Shown: positions 41,820 to 51,648, numbered from the stretch's first letter. The stretch: DNA of 64,000 nt from JAVBLY01 sp031553035 (GCA_031553035.1 JAVBLY010000009.1:124001-188000); one strand, 5' to 3'. Translations and numbers: made by a program. Notes: generated by a model from the letters alone, not told the origin.

Positions 41820-44800
41820 TTATTCACTCCTCAGAGCTTCAACCGGATCCTTTCTGGCTGCCGCGCCTGACGGTATGAGGCCCGCAACGAATGTGAGGAA
41901 CATGCTTATTCCAACTAGTATGACTGCTGCCATTGGCGGCAGTAAGGCAATATCCGGGACATCGAATTTGGCAAGGACTATGGCACTGGCTATAACACAT
42001 ATGATCAGGCTGACAATTATCGCAAGCACACCTGCCGCAAATCCGATTATCAGCGTTTCAGCGTTGAAGACCTGGGAAATATCCCGTTTGGATGCGCCGA
42101 TACTCCTGAGTATCCCGATTTCTTTCTTTCGTTCCAGAACCGAAATGTAGGTTATTATACCTATCATTATGGATGATACCACCAGTGATATGGCCACGAA
42201 TGCAATCAGTACATAACTTATCAGATCTACTATCCTGTTAAGAGATGACATGAGTGTTCCGACCAGATCGGTATAAACGATGACCTTGTCGTCATCTCCC
42301 GCTTTTTCCATATCCTTATTATATTTATCGAGAATATCAATAACATTTTGCTTTGTATGGAAATCCTTTGGATAGATATTTATGGAGTAGGGGTCCTCTT
42401 CTTTGGCGTATCCCAGCTTCACCAGATTATTGTCATATGTCGTTTCTTCCGGTGACATCATGGTCATCATTAATGTCTGCAGTTCTTCCGGGTCCATGTT
42501 GAACTGGAAAGCTTCGGCAAATTTGTTGGGATCTATACTCATTGCTGCCGGAATAGCAGTTGCAAGATCCCCCATGGCCTTGGTCATTGCTGTTTCGATT
42601 TGTGCAGTCAAGGCTTTTGTTATCTGATCCATGTAAGCAGACATGTATTTTGTCATAAAACGGTTCATGGCTTTTTGCAGTCCGGCGTCACTGACTGCAT
42701 CAGCCATGCCGTCGTTCAATTTCTTCTGTACATCATCTCTTTGCAGATATTGATCGAATGTCGTATTTGGATTGCTTCCGAGAAAACTGATATAATCTGT
42801 CACAATTTCGTTCATAAGGTCTGTGGCTTTCTGTATATCGACTGCCGAGGCAAGATCCGTACCGGAGATATCAGGTGTCGGCATATTGCCAAGTCCGCTC
42901 ATATCCATGTCCGACATATCAAGATACTTTTCAAAATCAATATTGAGTTTGCTGGCATCCATGCTGAATGCAGACTGTATCTTTGTCTGATCGATGCTGA
43001 TAAGTGATGCCAGATCCATTCCGGAACCGGATTCTTTGTCTTCCGCTTCTTCTTTGAAGGTTTTGCCGGTAAAGACATTGACCTTTGGATGCTTTAACTG
43101 ATCCTTGACTATTTCTGATTCTGAAGCTTCGTCCATCAGATGTTTTGTCAGATCTGATGTGTAGTAGATGCCGGTCTGAAGTGCATTATTGGATGCATCG
43201 CCGGTGGGCTGTACTATTCCCACTATCTTAAGGTCTTCGCCTGCTTTGATCTTTTTCTTCATATATTTTTCGTTGCCTGACATGTCTTCCCAGACATTGT
43301 AATTTGTGTCATGCTTATAATAATCTGTGTTCGGTATCAGTTTCATGTTCTTATCCATGATCTGATCATATGTTACATCAACCTCATCTGTCGGCACGTC
43401 AACATCTTCATTGTTCATGAATTGCTTCATCATGTCGTCAAGATCCTTGGAATCACGGAATCCAAGCTGATACATCATCAGATCAGTCATCTTTCCGCTG
43501 GGTGTCAGGACAAGGAGGCATTCGTTATATTTTTCAGGCCACTTGCCGGATTTAATATCATACTGTTCCTTGAAAAGATCAGTGTCATCGATCAGCTCAT
43601 AGAACGTATTTGTGCTTGTGGACATATTGAGAAGGCTGCTTGAGCTCTGGCTGGATCCGAATCCCATTGCGGAAAAAGATTCATCCGGGTTTATTTTCTT
43701 CACCCCGTCAGAGGTATCATCCGAATATATTTGAGGCGTTATATTATATGAGTACTGGATTGAATTGACATTCTGCTTGATTTTGCTTTTCCCGTTTTCA
43801 AAGAATTTCTTGAGGGCGTTGAGATCGTTGGTGCCGACTCTTGAGAACATTTCAGAGATCATGTCGGCCTCGGTGATTTTGCCGCTGTCATCTTTCCCGG
43901 CAACTTTATCTCCATCACCTCCGTCATCGTCGTTTGTTTCAGGTTGGGACATCATGAACATGCTTGTGATATCCATGCCCTGATTCTGTATGGAAAGCGG
44001 GTAGATGGACAGCATCTCTTCTTCCGTGTTCGCAATATATGTATTGACACCGTTTGCAAAAGCAAGTATGAGAGCAATGCCGATTATACCGATGCTCCCT
44101 GCAAATGCGGTCATAATTGTCCGACCCTTTTTGGTAAAAAGATTGCTGAGGCTTAGGGCCAGAGCTGTAGGAAAGGACATACGGATCTTCTTTTTCCTGT
44201 CTTTCTCCTTCGGTGGAGTTATTCCCGAGTCATATGGCATACTGTCGTCTGTGACCAGTCCATCGGAAAGCTTGATGGTTCTGGTTGCATATTTCTCCGC
44301 CAGGATCGGGTTGTGGGTTACCATTATTATAAGCCGGTCTTTGGATATCTCCTTGAGTATTTCCATGACCTGAACGCTGGTCTCTGAATCAAGAGCTCCT
44401 GTAGGCTCGTCGGCCAGCAGTATCTCCGGGTTGTTGACCAGAGCACGGGCAATCGCCACACGCTGCATCTGACCGCCCGAAAGCTGACCGGGCTTTTTCT
44501 TGAGCTGGTCGCCCAGACCTACTTTTTCCAGGGCTTCTGTAGCCCGCTGTTTTCTTTCCGCAGTGCTTACGCCAGCAAGAGTCATTGCCAGTTCAACATT
44601 AGCCAGAACACTCTGGTGAGGTATCAGATTATAACTCTGGAACACAAAACCTATCGAGTTATTACGATAGATATCCCAGTCCGCATCCTTGTATTCCTTT
44701 GTGGAAATCCCTTTGATGGAAAGATCGCCTTTGGTGTATCTGTCAAGGCCGCCGACTATGTTGAGAAGTGTGGTCTTTCCGCAGCCTGAGGGACCTAATA

Positions 44801-44906
44801 TAGCGACGAATTCACTTTTACGAAATTCGAGATCGATGCCCTTGAGAGCATCGACCGTTATATCTCCTACGTGATATTGTTTTGTTATATGTTTTAATTT
44901 AAGCAT
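41820..44906 (-). CDS. Fused ABC transporter ATP-binding/permease protein (MacB-like, large extracellular domain)
   Basis: The 1,028-residue protein joins an N-terminal ATPase (1-225: GPSGCGKTTLLN, LSGGQMQRVAIARAL, ILLADEPTGALD) to a membrane helix at about 258-280, an extracellular domain of roughly 600 residues, and a C-terminal FtsX domain (about 890-1025: VLERKKEIGILRSIGASKRDI). The fusion resembles MacB and Firmicute peptide/lipid exporters, but the extracellular part is unusually long. A TTAG-N6-CTAA palindrome lies upstream. The substrate is unknown. Confidence 0.88.
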   Translation of the reverse strand: MLKLKHITKQYHVGDITVDALKGIDLEFRKSEFVAILGPSGCGKTTLLNIVGGLDRYTKGDLSIKGISTKEYKDADWDIYRNNSIGFVFQSYNLIPHQSVLANVELAMTLAGVSTAERKQRATEALEKVGLGDQLKKKPGQLSGGQMQRVAIARALVNNPEILLADEPTGALDSETSVQVMEILKEISKDRLIIMVTHNPILAEKYATRTIKLSDGLVTDDSMPYDSGITPPKEKDRKKKIRMSFPTALALSLSNLFTKKGRTIMTAFAGSIGIIGIALILAFANGVNTYIANTEEEMLSIYPLSIQNQGMDITSMFMMSQPETNDDDGGDGDKVAGKDDSGKITEADMISEMFSRVGTNDLNALKKFFENGKSKIKQNVNSIQYSYNITPQIYSDDTSDGVKKINPDESFSAMGFGSSQSSSSLLNMSTSTNTFYELIDDTDLFKEQYDIKSGKWPEKYNECLLVLTPSGKMTDLMMYQLGFRDSKDLDDMMKQFMNNEDVDVPTDEVDVTYDQIMDKNMKLIPNTDYYKHDTNYNVWEDMSGNEKYMKKKIKAGEDLKIVGIVQPTGDASNNALQTGIYYTSDLTKHLMDEASESEIVKDQLKHPKVNVFTGKTFKEEAEDKESGSGMDLASLISIDQTKIQSAFSMDASKLNIDFEKYLDMSDMDMSGLGNMPTPDISGTDLASAVDIQKATDLMNEIVTDYISFLGSNPNTTFDQYLQRDDVQKKLNDGMADAVSDAGLQKAMNRFMTKYMSAYMDQITKALTAQIETAMTKAMGDLATAIPAAMSIDPNKFAEAFQFNMDPEELQTLMMTMMSPEETTYDNNLVKLGYAKEEDPYSINIYPKDFHTKQNVIDILDKYNKDMEKAGDDDKVIVYTDLVGTLMSSLNRIVDLISYVLIAFVAISLVVSSIMIGIITYISVLERKKEIGILRSIGASKRDISQVFNAETLIIGFAAGVLAIIVSLIICVIASAIVLAKFDVPDIALLPPMAAVILVGISMFLTFVAGLIPSGAAARKDPVEALRSE

Positions 44907-44973
44907 GTATCTTATATGATCCTTTTCTTATTAGTTTTAGTGCCGAAATATAGTATACACCATATTTGTTAAC

Positions 44974-44987
44974 TTAGTTTAAACTAA
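44974..44987. promoter_or_regulatory. Palindrome TTAGTTTAAACTAA upstream of the fused ABC gene
   Basis: A perfect 14-bp palindrome with TTAG...CTAA ends, lying about 70 bp upstream of the ABC start codon and just before a TATACT -10-like box on the minus strand. The same ends occur in the operator at 45950-45969. Confidence 0.55.
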
Positions 44988-45072
44988 AGTTACATTTCGG
45001 TTGATTTTTACCTGCAAGTATTGAATAATTACAATATAGGAAAAAAACGGAAAATGACAGCTGAGGTGACTC

Positions 45073-45861
45073 TTGAACGATACCATGAATGTCATATTAG
45101 GAATAGCGATCCCGTTTGCCGGAACTTCTTTAGGTTCGGCAGTAGTTTTTCTGCTTAGAAACGAACTGAATGCTTTAGTCCAGAAGTTCCTTCTGGGCTT
45201 CGCTTCGGGCGTAATGATAGCTGCATCAGTATGGTCGCTGCTGCTACCTGCCATAGATATGGCTGAAGATCAGGGTGTCATTGCATGGGTACCGGCCACT
45301 GTAGGGTTTCTTTTCGGAATCGGGTTCCTGCTTTTACTGGACAGCATAATACCTCATCTTCATATGGATACAAACAAGCCGGAAGGCGTTCACGCCGAAC
45401 TTAAAAAATCAACCATGCTGATATTAGCAGTTACCCTGCATAATATACCTGAAGGTATGGCTGTCGGTGTTGTCTTTGCCGGAGCAATGGCAGGGGATTC
45501 GTCGGTCTCAATGGCAGGGGCATTTGTTCTTGCTATCGGTATCGCCATACAGAATTTTCCCGAAGGAGCTATCATTTCCATGCCACTTGCCGCAAACGGC
45601 ATGCCAAAGGGGAAAGCATTTTTATCCGGTGTAGGTTCAGGCATAGTTGAGCCTATTGGAGCCGCGCTGACAATTCTGCTCACCTCAATGATCGTGCCGC
45701 TGCTTCCATATCTACTGGCATTTGCCGCCGGTGCAATGATCTATGTGGTAGTTGAGGAGCTTATCCCTGAAGCGCAATCTGGAAAACATTCAAATATAGG
45801 GACTATCGGTGTTGCAATCGGATTTGTCATTATGATGGTTCTTGATGTGGCTTTGGGGTAA
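45073..45861 (+). CDS. ZIP family metal transporter
   Basis: The 262-residue protein has eight membrane helices and the ZIP metal motifs LHNIPEGMAVGVVF (helix 4) and IQNFPEGAIISMPLA (helix 5), plus the VVEELIPEA motif of helix 7. These line a pathway for zinc, iron or manganese uptake. The start is a TTG at 45073 preceded by GAGGTG. It is divergent from the fused ABC gene with a palindrome in between, so metal-linked control of both is conceivable but unproven. Confidence 0.92.
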   Translation: MNDTMNVILGIAIPFAGTSLGSAVVFLLRNELNALVQKFLLGFASGVMIAASVWSLLLPAIDMAEDQGVIAWVPATVGFLFGIGFLLLLDSIIPHLHMDTNKPEGVHAELKKSTMLILAVTLHNIPEGMAVGVVFAGAMAGDSSVSMAGAFVLAIGIAIQNFPEGAIISMPLAANGMPKGKAFLSGVGSGIVEPIGAALTILLTSMIVPLLPYLLAFAAGAMIYVVVEELIPEAQSGKHSNIGTIGVAIGFVIMMVLDVALG

Positions 45862-45913
45862 ATAATTTCTTTATTCCTTTTAAAATGATACGCTGAAAAT
45901 ACTCAATAGAAAA

Positions 45914-45942
45914 TTGACAACAGGCAGGAAAGAATGTAAAAT
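45914..45942 (+). promoter_or_regulatory. Consensus promoter of the second FtsX-type ABC operon
   Basis: TTGACA (45914-45919), a 17-bp spacer and TAAAAT (45937-45942) form a near-consensus sigma-A promoter 52 nt before the ATPase start codon. A perfect 20-bp palindrome begins 7 bp after the -10 box. Confidence 0.8.
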
Positions 45943-45949
45943 GATAATC

Positions 45950-45969
45950 AAGTTAGCATATGCTAACTT
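45950..45969. promoter_or_regulatory. 20-bp perfect palindrome at a transcription start (operator)
   Basis: AAGTTAGCATATGCTAACTT lies where RNA polymerase would start, an ideal repressor position. Its core TTAG-N6-CTAA also appears upstream of the fused ABC gene at 44974. A MarR- or TetR-type dimer is the likely binder; a MarR gene lies about 5 kb upstream. Confidence 0.75.
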
Positions 45970-45994
45970 ACAATGTATTGCGAATGGAGCAGGT

Positions 45995-46699
45995 ATGAAA
46001 GAAATAGTAAAATTCGATCATGTGACAAAAGAATACAAGATGGGTGAGCATGTGCTGAAAGCCCTGAATGATGTAAGTTTTTCCATCGAAAGCGGAGAGT
46101 TCGTAATCATCCTTGGTCCGTCCGGCGCCGGAAAGTCGACACTATTAAATCTTCTCGGCGGTATGGATCATGCTACTTCAGGTTCGATAAAAGTGGATGG
46201 TCACGAGATCATCGGTCTTTCGGACAATCGGCTTACTCAGTTCAGGGCAGATAAAGTAGGATTTGTATTTCAGTTTTATAATTTGATCCCTTCACTTACA
46301 TCACTGGAAAATGTGGAACTCATAAAAGACATAAAGGGCGCGGCTGTAGATAGCAAAAAGATCCTCGGTCTGCTTGGTCTTGAAGATCATTTGAATCAAT
46401 TTCCCACCCAGCTTTCGGGCGGAGAACAGCAACGAGTCTCAATAGCAAGAGCACTTGCAAAAGATCCCATGATTCTTCTTTGTGATGAGCCTACCGGTGC
46501 ACTGGATACTGAAACCGGGATAACCATACTGGAGATTTTGCATGACATGAGCAGAGAAAACGGTAAAACAGTGATCATTGTCACCCATAACTCCATACTT
46601 GCCGAAGCTGCGGACAAGGTGATCTATATAAAAAACGGCAAGATAGATGATATTTATTTGAATGAAAACCCGAAAGCCATCAGCGAGGTCAACTGGTAG
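45995..46699 (+). CDS. ABC transporter ATP-binding protein (LolD/MacB type)
   Basis: The 234-residue ATPase has Walker A GPSGAGKSTLLN, signature LSGGEQQRVSIARAL, Walker B ILLCDEPTGALD and VTHNS. The start at 45995 is preferred: GGAGCAGG lies just before it, and the longer open frame begins inside the promoter. Its stop (TAG) overlaps the GTG start of the permease by one base, so the two are coupled. A strong promoter and a 20-bp operator upstream show the pair is tightly regulated. Confidence 0.93.
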   Translation: MKEIVKFDHVTKEYKMGEHVLKALNDVSFSIESGEFVIILGPSGAGKSTLLNLLGGMDHATSGSIKVDGHEIIGLSDNRLTQFRADKVGFVFQFYNLIPSLTSLENVELIKDIKGAAVDSKKILGLLGLEDHLNQFPTQLSGGEQQRVSIARALAKDPMILLCDEPTGALDTETGITILEILHDMSRENGKTVIIVTHNSILAEAADKVIYIKNGKIDDIYLNENPKAISEVNW

Positions 46700-48975
46700 T
46701 GTTATTCAAAAAGCTTATGAGAGATATGAGGGCTCATAAAACCCAGTTTATATCCATTTTCCTGATGGCTTTTCTTTCTGTATATGTTTATTCGGGTATT
46801 GGGGGAGAATGGGCAGGTCTTCAGCATAGTGGAGACAGTTTTTACAAAGAAACAAAAATGGCCGACGCATTTGTATACGGAGATGATTTTTCAAAAGATG
46901 ATCTTACTGAAATCAAGAATATACCGGATGTGAACGATGCTGAAAGAAGGTTGGATATCCCTGCTGTTCTCGATACCTCTGATGAACCGTCGGTCCGACT
47001 TCACTTTCTCGAAGAAAACACAGTATCGAAGCCATATATAACAGACGGTGCGGCCATAGACCTCCGTGATAAAAAAGGAGTATGGGTCGATCAGCGGTTT
47101 GCCGGTTCAAGAGGTCTGAAAATCGGAGATAAGATAACTTTTAACTTTGGCGATATGGAACTGACTAAAAATATCAGAGGATTAATATATTCGCCGGAAT
47201 ATGTCTTCCGTTCCGAAAGCGAGGACATGGTACCAGATTTTAAACACAACGGCTTTGCATATATGTCTTCTGAAGCATTTCCCGTTAAGGAAATGCTTGC
47301 ATTCAATACAATACTTATTAGATCTGACGAAGATGATGCACTGCGATTTGAAAGCAGTGTTGAAAAAGCTCTGGACAGTGACTATGTACTTTTTACGCCA
47401 AGAAAAGACCATCCGAGTGTCAAGACATTCAACAGTGAGATCCGGCAACATAAGATGATGAGCGATATTTTCCCTGTTGTCTTTTTTCTGATAGCCTTGC
47501 TTACTATAATGACTACCATGACAAGGATCGTTGCAAATCAGAGAACTCAAATCGGTACTCTGAAGGCCCTTGGTTTTACCAAAGCAAAGATAACAAGGCA
47601 TTACATATCATACGGACTTTTTCTTTCTTTTGCCGGAGCTGCTCTGGGACTTGCAGCAGGCCCTTCGACTCTGCCGTATTTGTTCTACCCGTCGATGTCA
47701 TCTTTTTATACATTGCCTGACTGGCAGCCTTACTTCAAATATTCATTTGCGGCAGTCGCTGTGATCTTGATCATATGCTGCACCATGATCACATATCTTG
47801 CCTGCAGAAAGATCCTTAAGGACAACCCGGCGGAAACACTGAGACCGGCCTCGCCGAAAAAAATAAAGCATCGGAAAGCAGAAAGTTCGGCACTGTGGAA
47901 ATACCTGAGTTTCAACGTGAGATGGAATCTGAGGGATATATGGCGGAATAAATCCCGATCACTGATGGCAATAATCGGTGTATTCGGGTGCACTGCTCTT
48001 CTATCCTGCGCCTTTGGTATGAATGACGGACTGAAAGATCTCAAGTCATGGCAATACGATGATCTTATAAAATATGAGACCAAAATATCACTGGATGAAA
48101 ACATCACAAAAAAGCAGGAGGACAAAATCATTGAAGAAACTGGAGGAGAAAGATTTTATGAGGCTTCCGTGGAGCTAAAGAGCTCAGAAAACAAGAAGAG
48201 CGGAACTCTGACAGTTTTAGATGATAATGATCTAATAAAAGTCAGCAGCCCTGAGCTTGATATCATCGCCCTCCCAAAAGAAGGTGTCAGCATGACAGAG
48301 AAGATGGCAGAACTTCTGAGTATAAAGAAAGGTGATGTAATAAAATGGCATATCATCGGAGAAAAAGGATGGGAAACATCGGAAGTTGCTAATATCCACA
48401 GAGAGCCACTGACTCAGGGCATTGTAATGACAAGATCATATTTTGAAAAAGAGGGATACAAATATGAACCCACCGCTATTCTTACAGATGAAAAAGTCAC
48501 AAAGTCCCCTGACGGAGCCTCATCCACTACGTCAAAAAACGATTCGCTGAAGGGATGGGATGAACTTACTGAATCTATGATGCTCATGGTATACATTCTG
48601 ATAGGGGGAGCAGTAGTTCTGGCTGTTGTAGTGCTTTATAACCTGAGCCTTCTGTCATTTACTGAAAAAGAAAGGGATCTTGCGACCCTTAAAGTTCTGG
48701 GATTTAAGACCGGCCGGTTGAGGAATCTGCTGCTCACACAAAATATATGGTTTTCCGTGATAGGCTTTATACTTGGCATCCCTGCAGGCTTCAAGCTTCT
48801 GGACACCATCGTAAGTATGTCAGGAGACTCCTTTGACTACCCTATAACACCCCACGGCAAAAATTTGCTTTACTGCTTTCTGATAACATTCGGTTTGTCA
48901 ATATTTACTAATCTGCTTTTTTCAGGTAAAATAAAGAAAATCGATATGGTAGAAGCTCTGAAATCTTCAGAGTGA
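46699..48975 (+). CDS. FtsX-family ABC permease, two FtsX domains
   Basis: The 758-residue permease has an N-terminal helix (about 15-35), an extracellular domain, an FtsX core at about 255-370 (TQIGTLKALGFTKAKI), a central helix at about 415-435, a second extracellular part and a second FtsX core at about 635-750 (RDLATLKVLGFKTGRL). It pairs with the overlapping ATPase. Such transporters move lipids, lipoproteins or peptides out of the membrane. The start is GTG. A DUF1801-like gene follows 21 bp later. Confidence 0.88.
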   Translation: MLFKKLMRDMRAHKTQFISIFLMAFLSVYVYSGIGGEWAGLQHSGDSFYKETKMADAFVYGDDFSKDDLTEIKNIPDVNDAERRLDIPAVLDTSDEPSVRLHFLEENTVSKPYITDGAAIDLRDKKGVWVDQRFAGSRGLKIGDKITFNFGDMELTKNIRGLIYSPEYVFRSESEDMVPDFKHNGFAYMSSEAFPVKEMLAFNTILIRSDEDDALRFESSVEKALDSDYVLFTPRKDHPSVKTFNSEIRQHKMMSDIFPVVFFLIALLTIMTTMTRIVANQRTQIGTLKALGFTKAKITRHYISYGLFLSFAGAALGLAAGPSTLPYLFYPSMSSFYTLPDWQPYFKYSFAAVAVILIICCTMITYLACRKILKDNPAETLRPASPKKIKHRKAESSALWKYLSFNVRWNLRDIWRNKSRSLMAIIGVFGCTALLSCAFGMNDGLKDLKSWQYDDLIKYETKISLDENITKKQEDKIIEETGGERFYEASVELKSSENKKSGTLTVLDDNDLIKVSSPELDIIALPKEGVSMTEKMAELLSIKKGDVIKWHIIGEKGWETSEVANIHREPLTQGIVMTRSYFEKEGYKYEPTAILTDEKVTKSPDGASSTTSKNDSLKGWDELTESMMLMVYILIGGAVVLAVVVLYNLSLLSFTEKERDLATLKVLGFKTGRLRNLLLTQNIWFSVIGFILGIPAGFKLLDTIVSMSGDSFDYPITPHGKNLLYCFLITFGLSIFTNLLFSGKIKKIDMVEALKSSE

Positions 48976-48996
48976 TTTGAATAGTGAGGTTATTTT

Positions 48997-49350
48997 ATGG
49001 AAAACAATAAAAAACCGACGAATGTGGATTCCTACATCAGACAGTACACAGGCGATAAAAAAGAAATCCTTGAAAAGATCAGGGATGTCATAAAAAAAGC
49101 GGCTCCCGATGCCACAGAAAAAATAAGCTGGCAGATGCCCACATATCATCAAAAACAGAATCTCATCCATTTTGCCATGTTCAAGAATCACGTGGGGATA
49201 TTTCCGTCTCCGGAAGCAATCGAAGAATTTGCAGGCGACCTTACTGAATATAAGACATCCAAAGGCGGGATCCAGCTGCCGCTGGATAAACCCATCCCAT
49301 ATGATCTTATTAAGAGAATAACTGAATATAGAGTCAAATCCGTTAACTAA
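48997..49350 (+). CDS. DUF1801 (YdhG-like) protein
   Basis: The 117-residue cytoplasmic protein matches DUF1801: VDSYIRQYTGDKKEILEKIRDVIKKAAPDATEKISWQMPTYHQ, the NLIHFAMFKNHVGIFPSPEAI strand block and KGGIQLPLDKPIPYDLIKRI. The fold is a small alpha/beta unit related to frataxin-like proteins; function unknown, with suggested links to iron handling. It lies 21 bp after the ABC permease and may be read through from that operon; a GAGG site precedes the ATG. Confidence 0.9.
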   Translation: MENNKKPTNVDSYIRQYTGDKKEILEKIRDVIKKAAPDATEKISWQMPTYHQKQNLIHFAMFKNHVGIFPSPEAIEEFAGDLTEYKTSKGGIQLPLDKPIPYDLIKRITEYRVKSVN

Positions 49351-49403
49351 TATTTTGGAATTTATATTTTAATTCTAATGGAGATTATTAAAAGGAGGAG
49401 ATT

Positions 49404-51497
49404 ATGTTACATCAGAAAAAATTGGTGACAGTACTGCTTGCGCTGGTTCTGGCCTTTGGCTTAACTGCCTGTGGAGGAAACGGAACTGACGATGTCAGCA
49501 AGTATAACGATGCGGTAGACATTGAATTTTCCAAAGGAATCATAGAGGATATATCCAAATTCGGAGATGATGCAGATACCGGCAACAGATCGGCAGGTTC
49601 CCCGGCGGAAAAAGAAACCATGGAGTATATCAAAGGCAAAATGGAAGAGATCGGCCTTGAGAATATCACGGTGGATAAAGCAGATTCAGACGGATGGACA
49701 TATAAGGGCGCAAATGTGACCTTCAAAAATGAAAAGGGCGAAGACCAGAAGGTGATCCTGGGCGGATATCAGACCACCCTTCAGGCAAAGGATGAAAAAG
49801 TTTCTCTGGTGTACGTGAATCAGGGAACAGCTGATGATTACGCGGATCTTGATGTTGAGGGCAAACTTGTCCTTCTGGAGCTAAATCCGGATGAAGACTG
49901 GTGGATCAATTATCCAGCATATCAGGCTAAGCTCAAGGGTGCAAAAGCTGTTCTTGCCCTGACAGTAATGGCAGAGAAAATCCCCGATAGGATCAACTCA
50001 AATGACATATGCGGTCCTGCCGATGCTCCTGCTTTCGGGATCAGTCAGAACGACAGCGAAGCACTGCAGGCGGCAATCAAGAAAAACAACGGCGAAATCG
50101 AAGTGATTCTTAATGCCGACAGCAAGGTGACAGAGGATACCGGAACAAATAATGTCTGGGGCGAGATCCCGGGAAAGAGCGATGAGACCATCTTATTTCT
50201 GGCTCATTATGACGGCTATTATCATTCATATTACGACGATGCATTCGGAGTAGGTACCATCCTTGGAATGGCAAAAGCATTCAAAGAAAGCGGATATGTG
50301 CCAGATAAGACACTGAGATTCATAACCCACGGTGCTGAGGAATGGGGCAAGACCGGTGCGGAAACAGACTGGGCCGTAGGCTCATATCAGCAGATCGTGA
50401 ATGTTCATCCCGAATGGGCTGAAAGCGCATTCGCACTGGTCAATATCGACAGCGGATATATGCTCGAAGGAACTAAAAGCTTTGAAGTCTGCATGGCGGA
50501 GGAGCTCAAGGAATACATGGGAACATTTATTGAAAATTACGATTCAGGTGATGTTGACGTGGCCGTCTATGACGGCGTACCCATGACAGGGACTGAAGAC
50601 TTCGGTTACAATGCAATGGGTATCCTCACAATGTCTAATGAAAGTGAAAAAGGTGATGAAAAGTACTTCGGCAGCATGTATCACAGCAGCAAGGATACCC
50701 TTGAAGAAGGCGGCTTTGCAGATGATACCTATACCACTATGAACGAATTTTATGGGGCTGCTGTCATATCACTTGATCAGATGGCTGCCAAACCTATGAA
50801 TTTAGAGTCCAGATTCACTGCTCTTAGAGACAGTATAGATACAGATATTGCAGATGCAGACGGTCTTGAGGCCCAGACCAGTGAAACAATGGCATCGGCC
50901 CGGGATCTGGATGCAAAGGTAGCTGAGCTGAACAACCAGTATGAAGAGGCTTTTAAAGGTGATAATGAGACAAAGGCTTCTGAACTGAAAGATCAGGCTG
51001 CTACTTTGAACAAGTCTACATACGGGCTTTATAAACTGATCCAGGATGACCTCCTTAAGCTGAACCGGTGGATGGAAGCTCAGTACCCCCACGAAGTGCC
51101 TCAGACAAATATCAAAAGTCTGAATGCCGCCATCGACTCCCTAAAGGATGGCAATGGCGAAGATGCACTGGATTCGCTGTATGAGATCGAATCTGTGTAT
51201 TACGCATCTGCATTTGATAAAGCGACATGCGATTACTTCCTTTCGGAACTTGATAAGGGAACAAAGGGAACATGGGCGGAAGGACGTCTCGTCGGGGATC
51301 CATGCGATGCCGGTGATGTAGTCCGCTCGCTAATGGTAAAAGTGGATGAGAAAAGTACCGATTTTGATTCAGAAATCACGGCGTTGCAGCAACTGGTAGA
51401 TGATCAGACCACAACTCTGAAAGCACAGATAAAAGACGAGACCGATAATCTCGTGAAGATCCAAAAGAAAATAGATGAAATAACCGCAACTTTTTAA
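49404..51497 (+). CDS. M28 family zinc peptidase lipoprotein
   Basis: The 697-residue protein has a lipobox (AFGLTACGG, Cys23) and an M28 aminopeptidase domain (about 55-460) with a PA insert (DVEGKLVLLELNPDEDW). Metal and catalytic motifs are visible: FLAHYDGYYHSYYDDAFGVG (His and Asp ligands), HGAEEWG (catalytic Glu), and the closing MYHSSKDT (His). A coiled-coil C-terminal region of about 200 residues follows. It is anchored outside the cell and likely trims peptides for uptake. AAGGAGGAG precedes the ATG. Confidence 0.9.
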   Translation: MLHQKKLVTVLLALVLAFGLTACGGNGTDDVSKYNDAVDIEFSKGIIEDISKFGDDADTGNRSAGSPAEKETMEYIKGKMEEIGLENITVDKADSDGWTYKGANVTFKNEKGEDQKVILGGYQTTLQAKDEKVSLVYVNQGTADDYADLDVEGKLVLLELNPDEDWWINYPAYQAKLKGAKAVLALTVMAEKIPDRINSNDICGPADAPAFGISQNDSEALQAAIKKNNGEIEVILNADSKVTEDTGTNNVWGEIPGKSDETILFLAHYDGYYHSYYDDAFGVGTILGMAKAFKESGYVPDKTLRFITHGAEEWGKTGAETDWAVGSYQQIVNVHPEWAESAFALVNIDSGYMLEGTKSFEVCMAEELKEYMGTFIENYDSGDVDVAVYDGVPMTGTEDFGYNAMGILTMSNESEKGDEKYFGSMYHSSKDTLEEGGFADDTYTTMNEFYGAAVISLDQMAAKPMNLESRFTALRDSIDTDIADADGLEAQTSETMASARDLDAKVAELNNQYEEAFKGDNETKASELKDQAATLNKSTYGLYKLIQDDLLKLNRWMEAQYPHEVPQTNIKSLNAAIDSLKDGNGEDALDSLYEIESVYYASAFDKATCDYFLSELDKGTKGTWAEGRLVGDPCDAGDVVRSLMVKVDEKSTDFDSEITALQQLVDDQTTTLKAQIKDETDNLVKIQKKIDEITATF

Positions 51498-51545
51498 TTT
51501 ATAAATAGACAGGTTTTTATCTGGTCAGTTAATAGTATGAAATAA

Positions 51546-51580
51546 GAGCTATCTTGGCGAATAAGTTGAGATAGCTCTTT
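51546..51580 (+). terminator. Rho-independent terminator of the M28 peptidase gene
   Basis: GAGCTATCT (51546-51554) pairs with AGATAGCTC (51569-51577), followed by TTT. It lies 49 bp after the stop codon. Confidence 0.75.
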
Positions 51581-51603
51581 GAATTAAAATTTTCTCCCAC
51601 TTG

Positions 51604-51648
51604 TTTAGGATCCATTTATGCCGTTACGCCGCATAAACGGACCCTAAA
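51604..51648. repeat. 18-bp imperfect inverted repeat upstream of tRNA-Phe
   Basis: TTTAGGATCCATTTATGC (51604-51621) is inverted at 51631-51648. On the minus strand all 18 positions pair if two G-U pairs are allowed; on the plus strand two A-C mismatches remain. A minus-strand RNA hairpin is therefore more likely. No gene is near enough to assign it. Confidence 0.5.
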
